From: an uncultured Alistipes sp.
GTDB taxonomy: Bacteria > Bacteroidota > Bacteroidia > Bacteroidales > Rikenellaceae
DNA length: 8,161 nucleotides
Assembly (NCBI GenBank): GCA_947174295.1
Contig: CAMWIG010000085.1
Location: 1 to 8,161, forward strand
Direction of reading: 5' to 3'
In this document: piece after piece, positions 1-6,700 of the stretch
Numbering within the stretch: position 1 is the first letter of the stretch
Layout of the letters: every line of letters starts with the position of its first letter
Program-made: the position numbers and the translations under genes
Notes under the pieces: model-generated
The model's input: the letters and a program-made list of their open reading frames with translations, nothing else
Database searches by the model: none
What the model was told of the DNA's origin: nothing

Positions 1-310
1 GCTTCTCGGAGTACTCGACTGCGAACTTGTCCTGCTTGAAAGTTAAGAAACGGATGACACGCTCGTCGCGGCGGTACTGCGTTTCCAGCGTGTTGATGAT
101 CGAGCCCTCACCCGTGAACTCCATAAAGAAGTAGAAACCGGTGGTCTTCTTCTGAATAGGATATGCGAGCTTGCGAAGGCCCCAGTTCTCCTCATTCACG
201 ATCTGACCGCCGTTTTCGGTGATTACGCCTCGGAATTTGTCAGCAACCTCCTGCACCTGAGCCTCGGACAGAACCGGCGTGACAATGAAAACGGTTTCGT
301 AATTGTTCAT
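1..310 (-). CDS. rpsF: 30S ribosomal protein S6 (5' part, runs off the left edge)
   Basis: Ribosomal protein S6 of the small subunit, which pairs with S18 on the platform of the 30S particle. Reading down from the ATG at 308-310, 103 codons are visible. The protein starts MNNYETVFIVTPVLSE and carries the family's NWGLRKLAYPIQKK segment (about residues 42-55) and the YRRDERVIRFLTFK strand (79-92). These are typical S6 positions. S6 is usually a little over 100 residues, so only a short C-terminal tail should be missing. The start is fixed by the conserved N-terminus and by an AT-rich, unstructured leader with a good promoter box upstream. In most Bacteroidota rpsF is followed by rpsR and rplI, which would lie beyond the left edge (family knowledge, not seen here). 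Confidence 0.96.
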   Translation of the reverse strand, partial: MNNYETVFIVTPVLSEAQVQEVADKFRGVITENGGQIVNEENWGLRKLAYPIQKKTTGFYFFMEFTGEGSIINTLETQYRRDERVIRFLTFKQDKFAVEYSEK

Positions 311-351
311 GATACTTAAAAATAATTAAAATTTATGCTTCAAAAGCGCGA

Positions 352-382
352 CAAAGATAGCAATATTTTTTCGTTCGACAAA
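352..382 (-). promoter_or_regulatory. Promoter of rpsF
   Basis: On the minus strand there is a TATCTTTG box at 352-359, a perfect match to the Bacteroidota -7 consensus TAnnTTTG. A TTTG (-33 element) lies at 379-382, spaced 19 bases from it. Transcription would start near 345, giving a leader of about 35 bases. That leader is AT-rich and shows no ribosomal-protein autoregulatory hairpin that I can recognise. The promoter lies just past the adk stop codon, and I see no terminator between the genes, so read-through from adk is also possible. Confidence 0.7.
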
Positions 383-412
383 CAAATCGACCTCTAAAAT
401 TGCTGAATCACG

Positions 413-979
413 CTATTTTACCGCGTCGCAAATTCTGTCGAACACCTCGTCCATCGTGCCGACGCCGTCCACGCGAGCGTATTTGCCCTGCTTCGAGTAG
501 TGGTCGGCGACCACGGCCGTCTGTGCGTTGTATACCTCGATGCGGTTGCGGATGACATCCTCCGATGCGTCGTCGGCGCGTCCCGAGTCCTTGCCGCGCA
601 GCAGGATGCGGCGCACGAGCTCCTCTTCGGGCACGTCCATGTAGACCATCGTGTCGACCTTTTCGCCCATCTCGGCGAGTATGCGGTCGAACGCTTCGGC
701 CTGCGCCGTGGTGCGGGGGAAGCCGTCGAAGATGTTTCCCTTGACGTCGCGGTGCGATGCGAGGTACGACGCGATGATGTCGATTACCAGCGAGTCGGGC
801 GCGAGCTGGCCGGCCTCGATGTATCCCTTCATTTTGCGGCCGAGCTCGGTGTCGTTGGCGATTTCGCCGCGGATGACCTCGCCGGTCGAGATGTGGTTGA
901 GATTGAATTTTTCGCGTAAGCGCTGTGCCTGGGTTCCTTTTCCGCAGCCCGGAGCACCGAAAAGTACGATATTTAACAT
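413..979 (-). CDS. adk: Adenylate kinase
   Basis: Adenylate kinase catalyses ATP + AMP = 2 ADP in the cytoplasm and sets the adenylate balance. The product is 188 residues when started at the ATG at 977-979. It shows the P-loop GAPGCGKGT (8-16), the AMP-binding STGE (31-34) and FDGFPRT (84-90), and the arginine-bearing GKDSGRADD stretch (129-137). The LID is the short type without the inserted zinc-finger-like domain, which fits the roughly 190-residue length of Bacteroidota enzymes. An in-frame GTG-type extension of eight residues up to 1003 was rejected: it adds nothing conserved and would start inside the promoter box at 1001-1008. The family normally begins MLNIVLFGAPG, as here. The gene stands between its own divergent promoter and the rpsF promoter. 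Confidence 0.97.
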   Translation of the reverse strand: MLNIVLFGAPGCGKGTQAQRLREKFNLNHISTGEVIRGEIANDTELGRKMKGYIEAGQLAPDSLVIDIIASYLASHRDVKGNIFDGFPRTTAQAEAFDRILAEMGEKVDTMVYMDVPEEELVRRILLRGKDSGRADDASEDVIRNRIEVYNAQTAVVADHYSKQGKYARVDGVGTMDEVFDRICDAVK

Positions 980-1000
980 CTTTGTTTTTATTGGTCGCGG

Positions 1001-1031
1001 CAAAATTACACTATTTTGCGAGAAATGGCAA
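1001..1031 (-). promoter_or_regulatory. Promoter of adk
   Basis: On the minus strand TAATTTTG (1001-1008) matches TAnnTTTG exactly. A TTG lies 20 bases further upstream at 1029-1031, near the spacing expected for the -33 element. The predicted start of transcription is around 994, leaving a leader of only about 15 bases before the adk ATG. The element faces away from the thiL promoter. Confidence 0.7.
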
Positions 1032-1060
1032 CATTCGGCGGCTTTTGTAGATATTTATAG

Positions 1061-1068
1061 TACTTTTG
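1061..1068 (+). promoter_or_regulatory. -7 box of the thiL promoter
   Basis: TACTTTTG matches the Bacteroidota -7 consensus TAnnTTTG. No well-spaced -33 TTTG is present: the nearest TTTTG (1043-1047) is only 13 bases upstream, so the promoter may be weak or activator-dependent. Transcription from about 1075 gives a leader of about 57 bases. That leader contains a small hairpin, GGCAGCC (1092-1098) with GGCTGTC (1104-1110), including one G-U pair and a 5-base loop. No TPP-riboswitch sequence is recognisable in it. Confidence 0.5.
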
Positions 1069-1131
1069 TAGAAATTTTGCGCCCGGCGGCCGGCAGCCGT
1101 GCGGGCTGTCTTAACCATCTATTGCGGAATT

Positions 1132-2172
1132 ATGGCAGAAAAGAAACGTACTGAAATAGCCGAACTCGGCGAGTTCGGACTCATCGACCGCCTCACGAGC
1201 GGCTTCGCGCCGAAGAACGCGTCGACTTTGAAAGGCGTCGGGGACGATGCCGCAGTCATCGCCGCCGGCGAGGGAATGTGCAAGGTTCTGACGTCGGACA
1301 TGATGCTCGAAGGCGTGGACTTCGACCTCACGTATTTTCCGATGAAACATCTGGGCTACAAGGCTGTAACGCGAGGCATCTCCGATGTGCTGGCCATGAA
1401 CGCGCGGCCCGAGCAGATTACCGTGTCGCTGGGCGTGTCGTCGAAACTCTCGGTCGAGGCGCTCGACGACTTCTACGAGGGTGTGCGCTTCGCGTGCGAG
1501 GAGGCCGGCGTCGACCTTGCGGGCGGCGACACAACGGCTTCGGTGACCGGCTTCGTCATCTCGGTCACGGCCGTAGGCTCGGTCGAGGCCGACAGGGTGG
1601 CATACCGCAGCGGCGCGCAGCTGAACGACCTGATATGTATCACGGGCAATCTCGGCGCGGCGTATATGGGACTGCATCTTCTCGAACGCGAGCGCCGCGT
1701 GCTGAGCGACGTGAAGAATCCCGAGCCGCAGTTCAAGGGCTACGAATATCTGCTCGAAAAGTACCTCAAACCGCGCGCCCGCCGCGACATCGTCGACTCG
1801 CTGGCCGCGGAGGGCATAGTCCCCACGTCGATGATCGATCTCTCGGACGGTCTGTCCAGCGATTTGCTGCAAATTTGCCGCGCGTCGAAGTGCGGTGCGC
1901 GCATCTACCTCGAACGCATACCCATCGCCCGCCAGACTTCGGCCCTCGCCGAGGAGCTGCATGCCGACCCGGTGGTCGCGGCGCTGCACGGCGGCGAAGA
2001 CCACGAGCTGCTCTTCACCGTGCCGCTGGCCATGCAGGAGAGGGTCGTGGCCATGGGCGGAGTCGACATCATCGGCCACATCACGGCGGAGTCGACGGGA
2101 GCCTATCTCGTAACGCCCGACGGCAGCGACATACGTCTCAAAGCCCAAGGGTTCGTCGATAACGAAGAGTAG
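1132..2172 (+). CDS. thiL: Thiamine-monophosphate kinase
   Basis: ThiL phosphorylates thiamine monophosphate with ATP to thiamine diphosphate, the last step of cofactor synthesis, in the cytoplasm. The 346-residue product (ATG at 1132) carries the PurM/ThiL-superfamily signatures in order: GVGDDAAVI (36-44), SDVLAMNARP (84-93), GGDTT (131-135), TGNLGAAYMG (171-180), KPR (213-215), MIDLSDGLSSDL (234-245) and GGEDHELLF (287-295). In the last motif His291 takes the place of the Tyr I usually see in GGEDYELLF, a mild change in a substrate-side loop. An in-frame GTG start at 1099 was rejected because the 11 extra residues are not family-like and fall in the leader hairpin. The gene is monocistronic, divergent from adk, and ends in a strong terminator. 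Other thiamine genes are not in the window. Confidence 0.96.
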   Translation: MAEKKRTEIAELGEFGLIDRLTSGFAPKNASTLKGVGDDAAVIAAGEGMCKVLTSDMMLEGVDFDLTYFPMKHLGYKAVTRGISDVLAMNARPEQITVSLGVSSKLSVEALDDFYEGVRFACEEAGVDLAGGDTTASVTGFVISVTAVGSVEADRVAYRSGAQLNDLICITGNLGAAYMGLHLLERERRVLSDVKNPEPQFKGYEYLLEKYLKPRARRDIVDSLAAEGIVPTSMIDLSDGLSSDLLQICRASKCGARIYLERIPIARQTSALAEELHADPVVAALHGGEDHELLFTVPLAMQERVVAMGGVDIIGHITAESTGAYLVTPDGSDIRLKAQGFVDNEE

Positions 2173-2194
2173 TCGGCCATTGGCAAAGTCAGCG

Positions 2195-2234
2195 AACCAG
2201 CGGCAGTCCGTCACTCGGACTGCCGCTGGTTTTT
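2195..2234 (+). terminator. Rho-independent terminator of thiL
   Basis: A perfect 16-bp stem pairs 2195-2210 with 2216-2231 around a 5-base TCACT loop. The stem is GC-rich and is followed directly by a run of T ending at 2234. It lies 22 bases after the thiL stop codon. On the opposite strand the stem is not followed by a T-run, so it is unlikely to work equally well for the convergent hydrolase transcript. Confidence 0.9.
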
Positions 2235-2284
2235 AGTCGCCCGGAATAGGGGCGGATAAAATAGCTCTTATATAAATAGGTGCA

Positions 2285-2364
2285 GGCTTGCAAGCCGAAT
2301 CTGCCGGCGGTATTGTCGCCGACGTTCGGCGGTGCCGGCGGTGGAATGACCGCAATTGTCGCCG
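2285..2364. repeat. Short GC-rich repeats in the convergent spacer
   Basis: The spacer between thiL and the hydrolase gene holds a 12-bp perfect palindrome GGCTTGCAAGCC (2285-2296) and a hairpin CGCCGA-cgt-TCGGCG (2317-2331). It also has two 10-base direct repeats: TGCCGGCGGT at 2302-2311 and 2333-2342, and ATTGTCGCCG at 2312-2321 and 2355-2364. The two pairs occur in the same order, so this may be a degraded tandem duplication. No coding region or T-run is visible. The structures could help end the minus-strand operon or protect its 3' end, but nothing shows this directly. Confidence 0.45.
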
Positions 2365-2370
2365 CGACGG

Positions 2371-3285
2371 CTAATCGCCGGCTGATTGGTTGTCGACGGA
2401 GCCGATGAATCCGAGCACTTCGCGGCCGAACTCCTCGGGGCGCTCCATGGAGAGCATATGGCCGCAGTCGTCGATTACGACCATGCGGCCGCGGGGCAGA
2501 TACCGCAGAATCTCGGGCGAAGGGTTGACGCGGTTGTGTTCCGAACGTCCCTCGACGAGCAGCACGGGCACATCGGGGCGCTGCTCCTTTATCATGGCCC
2601 ATGCGTCGAGCCCGACGATTACGCGCACCTCCTTGTGCAGCGGCTGCCAGGCCGACCACTCGTCTATCATGCGCCGCAGCGGTTCGCGCATGCGTTCGCG
2701 CTGCGAACCTGCCGAGCGCATCAGCCCCTCGAACCATTCGTGCTTCATCGAGTCGACTCCGCGGGCGCGCAGCGCCGCAATCTCGGCGTCGCGCCGTGCC
2801 GACTCCTCGGCATCCATCGGAGTGCTCGGACCGGGCGAGCGGCGGATGTTGCCGCTCGCGAGCGTCGCCGAGAGTATCCGCTCGGGATGTACGCCCAGCA
2901 TGTCGGCGCCGACGAATCCTCCCATGGAGAGCCCGACCAGATGCGCACGCTCGATGCCCAAAGCATCCATTACAGCGACCAAGTCGCCGGCATGGGTGAA
3001 TTGCTGCGTCTCCGACTGCTCCGACGACTTGCCGTAGCCGCGGAAATCGAATCTCACGACGCGATGTCCGGCCCGTGCGAAGCTCTCGAACTGCTCGTCC
3101 CACATGCGCAGGTCGAGCGAATGGCCGTGCAGCAGGATGACGGGCGACCCGTCGCCGCACTCCTCGTAGTACAAGGTCGCGCCGTCCGAAGTCTCGACCG
3201 TGCCGCTGCTGACGGTCGGTCCGCATGCCGCGAGTGTCGCCAGCGCGGCGAGGATGGCTGCAAGCATGAACCTCGGTGCCGCCAT
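2371..3285 (-). CDS. Alpha/beta-hydrolase lipoprotein
   Basis: Serine hydrolase of the alpha/beta fold, probably an esterase- or lactonase-like enzyme with unknown substrate. The 304-residue product has a lipoprotein signal with lipobox LAAC (Cys21), so it should be anchored in the envelope. The core follows: oxyanion-hole HGHS (53-56), strand and turn RFDFRGYGKS (78-87), nucleophile elbow GLSMGG (118-123, Ser120) and the His loop DDCGHM (272-277, His276). At the acid position after strand 7 the sequence is EGRSEH (245-250), so Glu249 seems to replace the usual Asp. A cap-like, Arg/Glu-rich helical insert spans about 150-220. No acidic cluster follows the Cys, so a surface-export signal is not evident. 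Its ATG (3283-3285) overlaps the stop of the upstream DUF2723 gene in TAATG, implying translational coupling. A later start at Met7 would also keep the signal peptide. The same frame stays open upstream to 3984, but that part is a shadow of the neighbouring gene. Confidence 0.9.
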   Translation of the reverse strand: MAAPRFMLAAILAALATLAACGPTVSSGTVETSDGATLYYEECGDGSPVILLHGHSLDLRMWDEQFESFARAGHRVVRFDFRGYGKSSEQSETQQFTHAGDLVAVMDALGIERAHLVGLSMGGFVGADMLGVHPERILSATLASGNIRRSPGPSTPMDAEESARRDAEIAALRARGVDSMKHEWFEGLMRSAGSQRERMREPLRRMIDEWSAWQPLHKEVRVIVGLDAWAMIKEQRPDVPVLLVEGRSEHNRVNPSPEILRYLPRGRMVVIDDCGHMLSMERPEEFGREVLGFIGSVDNQSAGD

Positions 3286-6200
3286 TATTCGAACTGCGTG
3301 GTGTCGGCGACGCTCTCGCCCACGTCGATAAGCGTGTCCTCGGCGGCGCCCAGCGAGCGGTAATAGTCGTTGAAGTACGCGACGATATCGCGCCGTCCGG
3401 CATATGCGGCCAGATAGTAGAGCTTGTCGAGCAGATATATCTGATAGTCGATAGAGTCGGTCACCATGTCGGCGTGGATGCCTTCGAATGTCAGGTAGTA
3501 CTCGATGTACTCGATGATGTTCTCGGCGTACTCCATGAGCAGCGCGTCGCCCTTCTCCTTCTCGCCGGCCAGATAGTAGGCGTGGATGAGCGGGAAGGTG
3601 TTCGAGTAGGTGAATCGCAGTTTGGAGGTTGGCAGCACTTCGAGCGCCTTGTCGAGCAGCTCGACGGCCTCCTCGGTGCGGTCGAGGTCTATCAGAGCCA
3701 TGGCCACGCGTGCGAATCCGTCGCGCAGGTGTGCGGCGTTGATGTTGAACTGCGTGAAGTGGTCGAGCAGAACGCGTTCGTCGGCCAGATTGCCGTAGCG
3801 GAATGTTTCGAGCAGCAGCGGTGCGGCATAGTCGGGGTCGACGCGTCCCACGTCGCCGTAGTTGGAGTCGTAGGGAGTGCGAATCGGCACCAGGCGGTAG
3901 GCGAATCCGTCGAATTGCATGTAGTCGAGCAGTCCGAGGTCCTTGACCGTGAACGTCTGCGTGAAGAAGAGCGGGCGCTTCCACTCGAAGTTGGCCAGCA
4001 GGTCGACGAGCATCATCTGCGACTTGTCGAGCGTCTCGGCTTTGATGTCGATGTAGACCGTGTCGACCATCTTGTCGCGATCCTGTTCGCGGACGATGCC
4101 CGAAGCGATGGCGTTATCCTTGTCGACCGGTATGGCTATCCGTCGGCTGGGGATGTAGTCCACCATCTCGTCGCGGTAGGGGATTTTGGTGTTGGGGTGT
4201 TCGCTGGCGATGAAGTCGATGACCTCCTTGCCCGTCACGGCGCGGTTCACGCGTTCGACCACGGGGATGAAGTCGTTGGCCGACGCCATGTATTTCGAGC
4301 GCGGCAGCGTGAACGGCACGGGCGCCGACTCGTTGGCGGCGTCGCGCATCTCCTCGATATACCAGTCGCCGTTCAGATAGGAGGTATTCATGATTCTGAC
4401 GTCGGTGCGCACGCCGTCGACCTCCTGATTGAACCACAGCGGGAAGGTGTCGTTGTCGCCGTAGTTGATGATTATCGAGTTGGGGAGAGTCGATTGCAGG
4501 TAGTTCCAGCCTATGTCGCGCGCCCAGGTGCGGTGCGAACGGTCGTGGTCGTCCCAGTTTTCGGCGGCGAGGATTCCCGGCACGGCGAGCGCTATGACTG
4601 TGGCTGCCGCAACGGCCGCACGGTCGCGTCCGCGCAGCAGCGAGGCGAACATCTCGCGCAGGGCGAGCACGCCCAGTCCTATCCAGATGCAGAACGCATA
4701 GAACGAACCGGCGTAGACGTAGTCGCGCTCGCGCGGTTCGCCGGGCTGCGTGTTGAAGTAGACGACCAGTGCGATGCCCATCATGATGAAGAGCCACATC
4801 ACCACCGCGAAGTTGCGCTGGTCGCGGTTGGCATGCCATACCAGACCGATGATTCCCAGCAGGAACGGCAGGAAGTAGTAGGTGTTGCGAGCCGGGTTTT
4901 CGGCGACCTCGCGCGGGAGATTCTCCTGCGGGCCGAGGTAGAGTCTGTCGATGAATCCTATTCCCGAGAGCCAGTTGCCGTCGGTTATCGTCGCACCGTT
5001 TGCCTGAATATCGTTCTGGCGTCCCACGAAGTTCCACAGGAAATAGCGCCAGTACATGTAGTTGAGCTGGTAGGAGAAGAAGAAGCAGAGGTTTTCGCCG
5101 AATGTCGGCTCGGTGATTCTGACGGGTTCGTAGCCGTCGTCGGGGTCGTAGATGCGCGTGCGGCCGTAGTCGAGCACCTCGCCGCGCTGCGGACGCCCTT
5201 GCGCGTCGCGGATTATCTCGCCGTCGTCGTCGCGCAGAATGTCCGTCTTGGTGCGGTATGCGGCCCACGGCTTGAAGTCGCGCTCCCTCTTGTTGTGGCT
5301 CCACATGCGGGGGAATACGTGCATGAACTCGTCGGGTACGACATAGTCTTTGATGCCGGTCGCGGATTTGTAGATGTTCTCGTCCTTGTCATAGTAGTAA
5401 TAGGTGCGCGGATTGGCTGCGAGCACCGGCGCGGAGTAGTAGGGCCCGTAGAGCAGCGGACGGTTGCCGTACTGGTCTCGGTTGAGCACCGACAGCAGAG
5501 CGTGCGGATTGTCGGGGTCGTTGCTGTTCATCGGGGGATTCACGGCAGCGCGTATCGTTACGGATGCGTAGGAGCCGAAACCTATGATTATCATCAGCGT
5601 GGAGAGCAGCACGGTGTTCCATGCCGTCAGTCCCTTGCGGTGGGTTTTCCACACTCCCCAGCCGAGAGCCGACACGAGCGCCAGCGAGAAAGCGACCATT
5701 CCCGAGTTGACGGGCAGCGACAGCGTGTTGACGAACAGCAGGTCGACCATGGCGCCGGCGTAGACCGTGTAGGGAATGATTATGCCGTTTATCGCGAGCA
5801 GAATGGCTCCGGCGACGAGTGTCGCGGCGGCAAGACCCTTGACCGTGACCCGCTCCGTGCGGCGGAAGTAGTAGATGAACACCAGTGCCGGGATGGTCAG
5901 CAGGTTGAGGATGTGCACGCCTATCGACAGACCCATGAGGTAGGCGATGAGGATTATCCAGCGCATCGAGTGCGGCTCGTCTGCCTGGTCCTCCCATTTG
6001 AGCATGAGCCACACGACGAGCGCCGTGAACATCGACGACAGAGCGTAGACCTCGCCCTCGACGGCCGAGAACCAGAACGTGTCGGTGAACGTGTAGGCCA
6101 GAGCGCCTATGGCGCCGGCGGCCAAGGAGGCCAGAGCGTCGTTGCGCGACAGCTCCCCGCCGCGCATGAAGATTTTGCGTGCGAGGTGGGTTATCGTCCA

Positions 6201-6482
6201 GAAGAGGAAGAGTATGCAGAATGCGCTCGCCAGGCAGTTCATGGCGTTGACCATGTGCGGCACGTAGTGGGTCGACGGTGCGAGTATCGTCGCCAGACGG
6301 GCCAGCATCATGAAGAGCGGCGCTCCGGGAGGGTGTCCCACTTCGAGCTTGTAGGATGTTGCGATGAACTCGCCGCAGTCCCAGAGACTCGACGAAGGCT
6401 CCATCGTGAGCAGATAGGTGGCGGCAGCCACGGCGAAGACCGCCCAGCCGACGATATTGTCCCAGCGTTTGAAGAAATTCAT
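3285..6482 (-). CDS. DUF2723 (TMEM260-like) membrane glycosyltransferase candidate
   Basis: Large inner-membrane protein of 1065 residues in the DUF2723 family, whose animal member TMEM260 is a protein O-mannosyltransferase. A glycosyltransferase role is therefore likely here, but donor and acceptor are unknown. The N-terminal GT-C-like membrane domain (about 1-310) has the family acidic motif LWDCGEF (33-39) in the first extracytoplasmic loop, then VGHPPGAPLF (48-57), SAVEGEVYALSS (139-150) and SIGVHILNL (186-194). It holds around ten hydrophobic helices. A soluble insert (about 310-470) is rich in Tyr, Asp and Arg. A second membrane block covers about 533-640. A soluble C-terminal part follows with ENWDDHDRS (641-649), NYGDNDTFPLWF (673-684), and from about 905 a helical, TPR-like tail. 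Many Bacteroidota homologues have this three-part architecture at about this length. The start at 6482 fits the hydrophobic N-terminus and a promoter 24 bases upstream. It is the first gene of an operon with the hydrolase lipoprotein. Confidence 0.9.
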   Translation of the reverse strand: MNFFKRWDNIVGWAVFAVAAATYLLTMEPSSSLWDCGEFIATSYKLEVGHPPGAPLFMMLARLATILAPSTHYVPHMVNAMNCLASAFCILFLFWTITHLARKIFMRGGELSRNDALASLAAGAIGALAYTFTDTFWFSAVEGEVYALSSMFTALVVWLMLKWEDQADEPHSMRWIILIAYLMGLSIGVHILNLLTIPALVFIYYFRRTERVTVKGLAAATLVAGAILLAINGIIIPYTVYAGAMVDLLFVNTLSLPVNSGMVAFSLALVSALGWGVWKTHRKGLTAWNTVLLSTLMIIIGFGSYASVTIRAAVNPPMNSNDPDNPHALLSVLNRDQYGNRPLLYGPYYSAPVLAANPRTYYYYDKDENIYKSATGIKDYVVPDEFMHVFPRMWSHNKRERDFKPWAAYRTKTDILRDDDGEIIRDAQGRPQRGEVLDYGRTRIYDPDDGYEPVRITEPTFGENLCFFFSYQLNYMYWRYFLWNFVGRQNDIQANGATITDGNWLSGIGFIDRLYLGPQENLPREVAENPARNTYYFLPFLLGIIGLVWHANRDQRNFAVVMWLFIMMGIALVVYFNTQPGEPRERDYVYAGSFYAFCIWIGLGVLALREMFASLLRGRDRAAVAAATVIALAVPGILAAENWDDHDRSHRTWARDIGWNYLQSTLPNSIIINYGDNDTFPLWFNQEVDGVRTDVRIMNTSYLNGDWYIEEMRDAANESAPVPFTLPRSKYMASANDFIPVVERVNRAVTGKEVIDFIASEHPNTKIPYRDEMVDYIPSRRIAIPVDKDNAIASGIVREQDRDKMVDTVYIDIKAETLDKSQMMLVDLLANFEWKRPLFFTQTFTVKDLGLLDYMQFDGFAYRLVPIRTPYDSNYGDVGRVDPDYAAPLLLETFRYGNLADERVLLDHFTQFNINAAHLRDGFARVAMALIDLDRTEEAVELLDKALEVLPTSKLRFTYSNTFPLIHAYYLAGEKEKGDALLMEYAENIIEYIEYYLTFEGIHADMVTDSIDYQIYLLDKLYYLAAYAGRRDIVAYFNDYYRSLGAAEDTLIDVGESVADTTQFE

Positions 6483-6505
6483 GCCTGTGATATGTTTTTA
6501 ACATG

Positions 6506-6535
6506 CAAAATTAACTATTTAACGCCGAAAAGCAA
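6506..6535 (-). promoter_or_regulatory. Promoter of the DUF2723-hydrolase operon
   Basis: On the minus strand TAATTTTG (6506-6513) matches TAnnTTTG. TTG at 6533-6535 lies 19 bases upstream as the -33 element. Transcription from about 6499 gives a leader of about 17 bases, which includes a small palindromic stretch (ATGTT-aaa-AACAT) close to the start codon. No separate promoter is visible for the hydrolase gene. Confidence 0.7.
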
Positions 6536-6575
6536 CCTTTATTTCGCAAATGTTCATCATTCGGATAATTATTGT

Positions 6576-6583
6576 TATTTTTG
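6576..6583 (+). promoter_or_regulatory. -7 box of the M64 peptidase promoter
   Basis: TATTTTTG matches TAnnTTTG. A weak -33 candidate, TGTTC (6551-6555), lies 20 bases upstream. It is back to back with the DUF2723 promoter, with about 40 bases between the two -7 boxes. Transcription near 6590 would leave a GC-rich leader of about 100-110 bases before the coding region. Confidence 0.55.
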
Positions 6584-6590
6584 GCGGTGC

Positions 6591-6671
6591 GCCGATACGG
6601 CAGGCATGCGGCTCCACGCCGGGCAGTGTGCGGCTGCGCCTTTGCGAATCGCCGGGGCGGTAATTATCGGC
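6591..6671 (+). other. Possibly structured 5' leader of the M64 gene
   Basis: The leader can be closed by a perfect 7-bp pairing of GCCGATA (6591-6597) with TATCGGC (6665-6671). Inside, short stems are possible: CGGC 6598-6601 with GCCG 6618-6621, GCAG 6623-6626 with CTGC 6634-6637, or CGCC 6637-6640 with GGCG 6656-6659. The last two compete at one base. I do not recognise a known riboswitch. A 7-bp pairing in a segment this long can arise by chance, so this is only a candidate. Confidence 0.25.
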
Positions 6672-6700
6672 AATTGTTGAAGAACGATATGAGACGGATT

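Noticed and set aside
1076..1131. TPP riboswitch in the thiL leader
   Set aside because: The leader is under 60 bases and lacks the CUGAGA and ACCUGAUC-type conserved segments; only a simple hairpin is present.
1111..2214. Minus-strand 367-codon open frame opposite thiL
   Set aside because: The plus strand has all ThiL motifs. The antisense translation has no recognisable fold and runs through the thiL terminator stem.
2173..2370. Small protein gene or toxin-antitoxin in the convergent spacer
   Set aside because: No short frame with a plausible start context and non-random composition was seen; the region is explained by a terminator and repeats.
3286..3984. In-frame upstream extension of the hydrolase, giving a 537-residue protein
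   Set aside because: The extension is Arg-rich shadow of the DUF2723 gene. A lipoprotein signal begins at 3285, and the TAATG overlap explains initiation there.
3276..6680. Plus-strand open frame of 1134 codons opposite the DUF2723 gene
   Set aside because: It is the exact codon-complement register of a clear DUF2723 gene and is open only because TTA, CTA and TCA are not used. The translation is low-complexity (Val, Glu, His, Arg, Asp), has no domain, and starts inside the neighbouring hydrolase gene.
6572..6688. N-terminal extension of the M64 protein to an ATG at 6572
   Set aside because: That ATG lies upstream of and overlaps the predicted -7 box. The extra residues are Arg-rich and would bury the lipoprotein signal peptide.
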